Shown: positions 4,661 to 5,279 of the stretch, piece by piece
Layout: each line of letters starts with the position of its first letter
Numbering within the stretch: position 1 is the first letter of the stretch
Origin: Methanolinea sp.
GTDB taxonomy: Archaea > Halobacteriota > Methanomicrobia > Methanomicrobiales > Methanospirillaceae
Assembly: GCA_013331225.1 (NCBI GenBank)
Contig: DUGV01000236.1
Coordinates: forward strand, 1 to 5,279
Length of the DNA stretch: 5,279 nt
Direction of reading: 5' to 3'
The notes under the pieces: model-generated
What the model was told of the DNA's origin: nothing
The model's database searches: none
Seen by the model: the letters and a program-made list of their open reading frames with translations, nothing else
Program-made: the position numbers and the translations under genes

Positions 4661-4670
4661 ATATTTCTTT
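4661..4670 (+). terminator. Candidate T-rich terminator after the RHH gene
   Basis: ATATTTCTTT lies 8 bases past the stop codon and is followed by a long pyrimidine-rich stretch to about 4760. It is a weak candidate for archaeal T-tract termination. Confidence 0.35.
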
Positions 4671-4842
4671 AAGAACCTCCCTGTCCCGTCAATCGCTCAT
4701 TCTGTCTCATTTACCTCTTCTATTCACCCGGGACCTGCCCTTCCCCTCTCTACTAATTTCTACATTCATCGGATGCGGCGTCCCTGGGTCACAATCTCTT
4801 GAGAAGAATGTTCTTGTGCCATCCCGGACCACTCCTTTTCTC

Positions 4843-5279
4843 ATGGAAGACTTCCCCTCTCCTGCAATGATGAGACAGGCCCTCGGGAAAGAACCGGCCG
4901 ACGCGCTGTTCAAGAATGCGTGCGTATACGACCCGTTCACCTGCGGCTGGATTGAAACGGATATTGCAGTGGCATCCGGGAAAATTGTAGGACTGGGCAG
5001 TCTTTACAAGGCCAGAAATACTCTCAACCTGAAGGGACGAAGGGTGGTCCCCGGCCTTATCGACGCCCATGTACATGTCGAAAGTTCCCTTCTTGTCCCC
5101 TCCGAGTATGCACGGGTGGTGGCAATGCACGGCACCACGAGCGTCGTGGCCGATCCGCACGAGATCGCAAACGTCTGCGGCAAGGCAGGAATCGAGTACA
5201 TGCTCCGTGAGCGGGAAGGTCTTCCGGTAGACATCTTCATCATGCTTCCTTCCTGTGTGCCGGCCACACCCCTTGACAG
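4843..5279 (+). CDS. ade: Adenine deaminase, 3' end beyond the window
   Basis: Adenine deaminase (EC 3.5.4.2) hydrolyses adenine to hypoxanthine and ammonia in purine salvage. It is a cytosolic metal-dependent amidohydrolase. The visible 145 codons hold the N-terminal small beta domain (PADALFKNACVYDPFT, 18-33; DIAVASGKIVGLG, 40-52) and the start of the barrel. Numbered from 4843, these are PGLIDAHVHVESSLL (70-84) with the metal-binding H76-x-H78, then TTSVVADPHEIANV (98-111) and LPSCVPATP (135-143), all hallmark AdeC motifs. The family is usually about 550-600 residues, so roughly three quarters is missing. The start is uncertain: in-frame choices are GTG 4816, ATG 4843, ATG 4867 and ATG 4870, and the frame stays open further upstream. 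None has a good Shine-Dalgarno. ATG 4867 would leave a short lead (MMRQALGKEPAD), like many relatives. The gene runs off the window edge intact as far as seen. Confidence 0.93.
   Translation, partial: MEDFPSPAMMRQALGKEPADALFKNACVYDPFTCGWIETDIAVASGKIVGLGSLYKARNTLNLKGRRVVPGLIDAHVHVESSLLVPSEYARVVAMHGTTSVVADPHEIANVCGKAGIEYMLREREGLPVDIFIMLPSCVPATPLD

Noticed and set aside
4789..5267. Minus-strand frames opposite the adenine deaminase start
   Set aside because: The plus strand encodes the unmistakable adenine deaminase motifs; the opposite frames have no recognisable content.

Overview
The window looks like chromosomal DNA of a methanogenic euryarchaeon, most likely of the Methanomicrobiales (an inference). 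The archaeal signs are an A-type (archaeal V-like) ATP synthase subunit D gene, a 405-residue phosphoglycerate kinase of archaeal type, several genes whose TATA box lies about 20-25 bases before the start codon (leaderless transcripts), and the start of an adenine deaminase gene. I cannot name the species.

Layout. (1) 1-1782: the 3' end of atpD is followed after 15 bases by pgk, on the same strand with its own Shine-Dalgarno; this is GC-rich core metabolism. (2) 1783-3716: an AT-rich accessory stretch with two short genes (1924-2280 and 2780-3124). They encode small secreted proteins that share a signal peptide and a Ser-rich segment, then diverge. Each has a strong TATA box and no Shine-Dalgarno. 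Each is followed by a GC-rich composite repeat (about 2311-2610 and 3385-3683). A composite consists of two direct copies of a structured core of about 50-85 bases around a G-run/C-run hairpin, so the stretch reads as [leaderless secreted gene + repeat composite] twice. (3) 3717-4344: a minus-strand gene for a three-helix membrane protein of unknown function, and a 154-base divergent control region. (4) 4345-4653: a small ribbon-helix-helix (RHH) type DNA-binding protein, divergent from the membrane protein. A short GTAATAC motif occurs twice in the divergent region and once across the RHH stop codon. (5) 4654-5279: a pyrimidine-rich spacer, then the first ~145 codons of adenine deaminase, cut by the window edge.

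How the genes may work together. atpD and pgk are probably co-transcribed; one serves ATP synthesis, the other the ATP-dependent step of gluconeogenesis. The RHH protein may regulate itself and the divergent membrane protein. The two secreted proteins look like members of a fast-changing, lineage-specific family, and the repeats near them look like a genome-wide intergenic family rather than genes. The least explained material is the secreted pair and the repeat composites.
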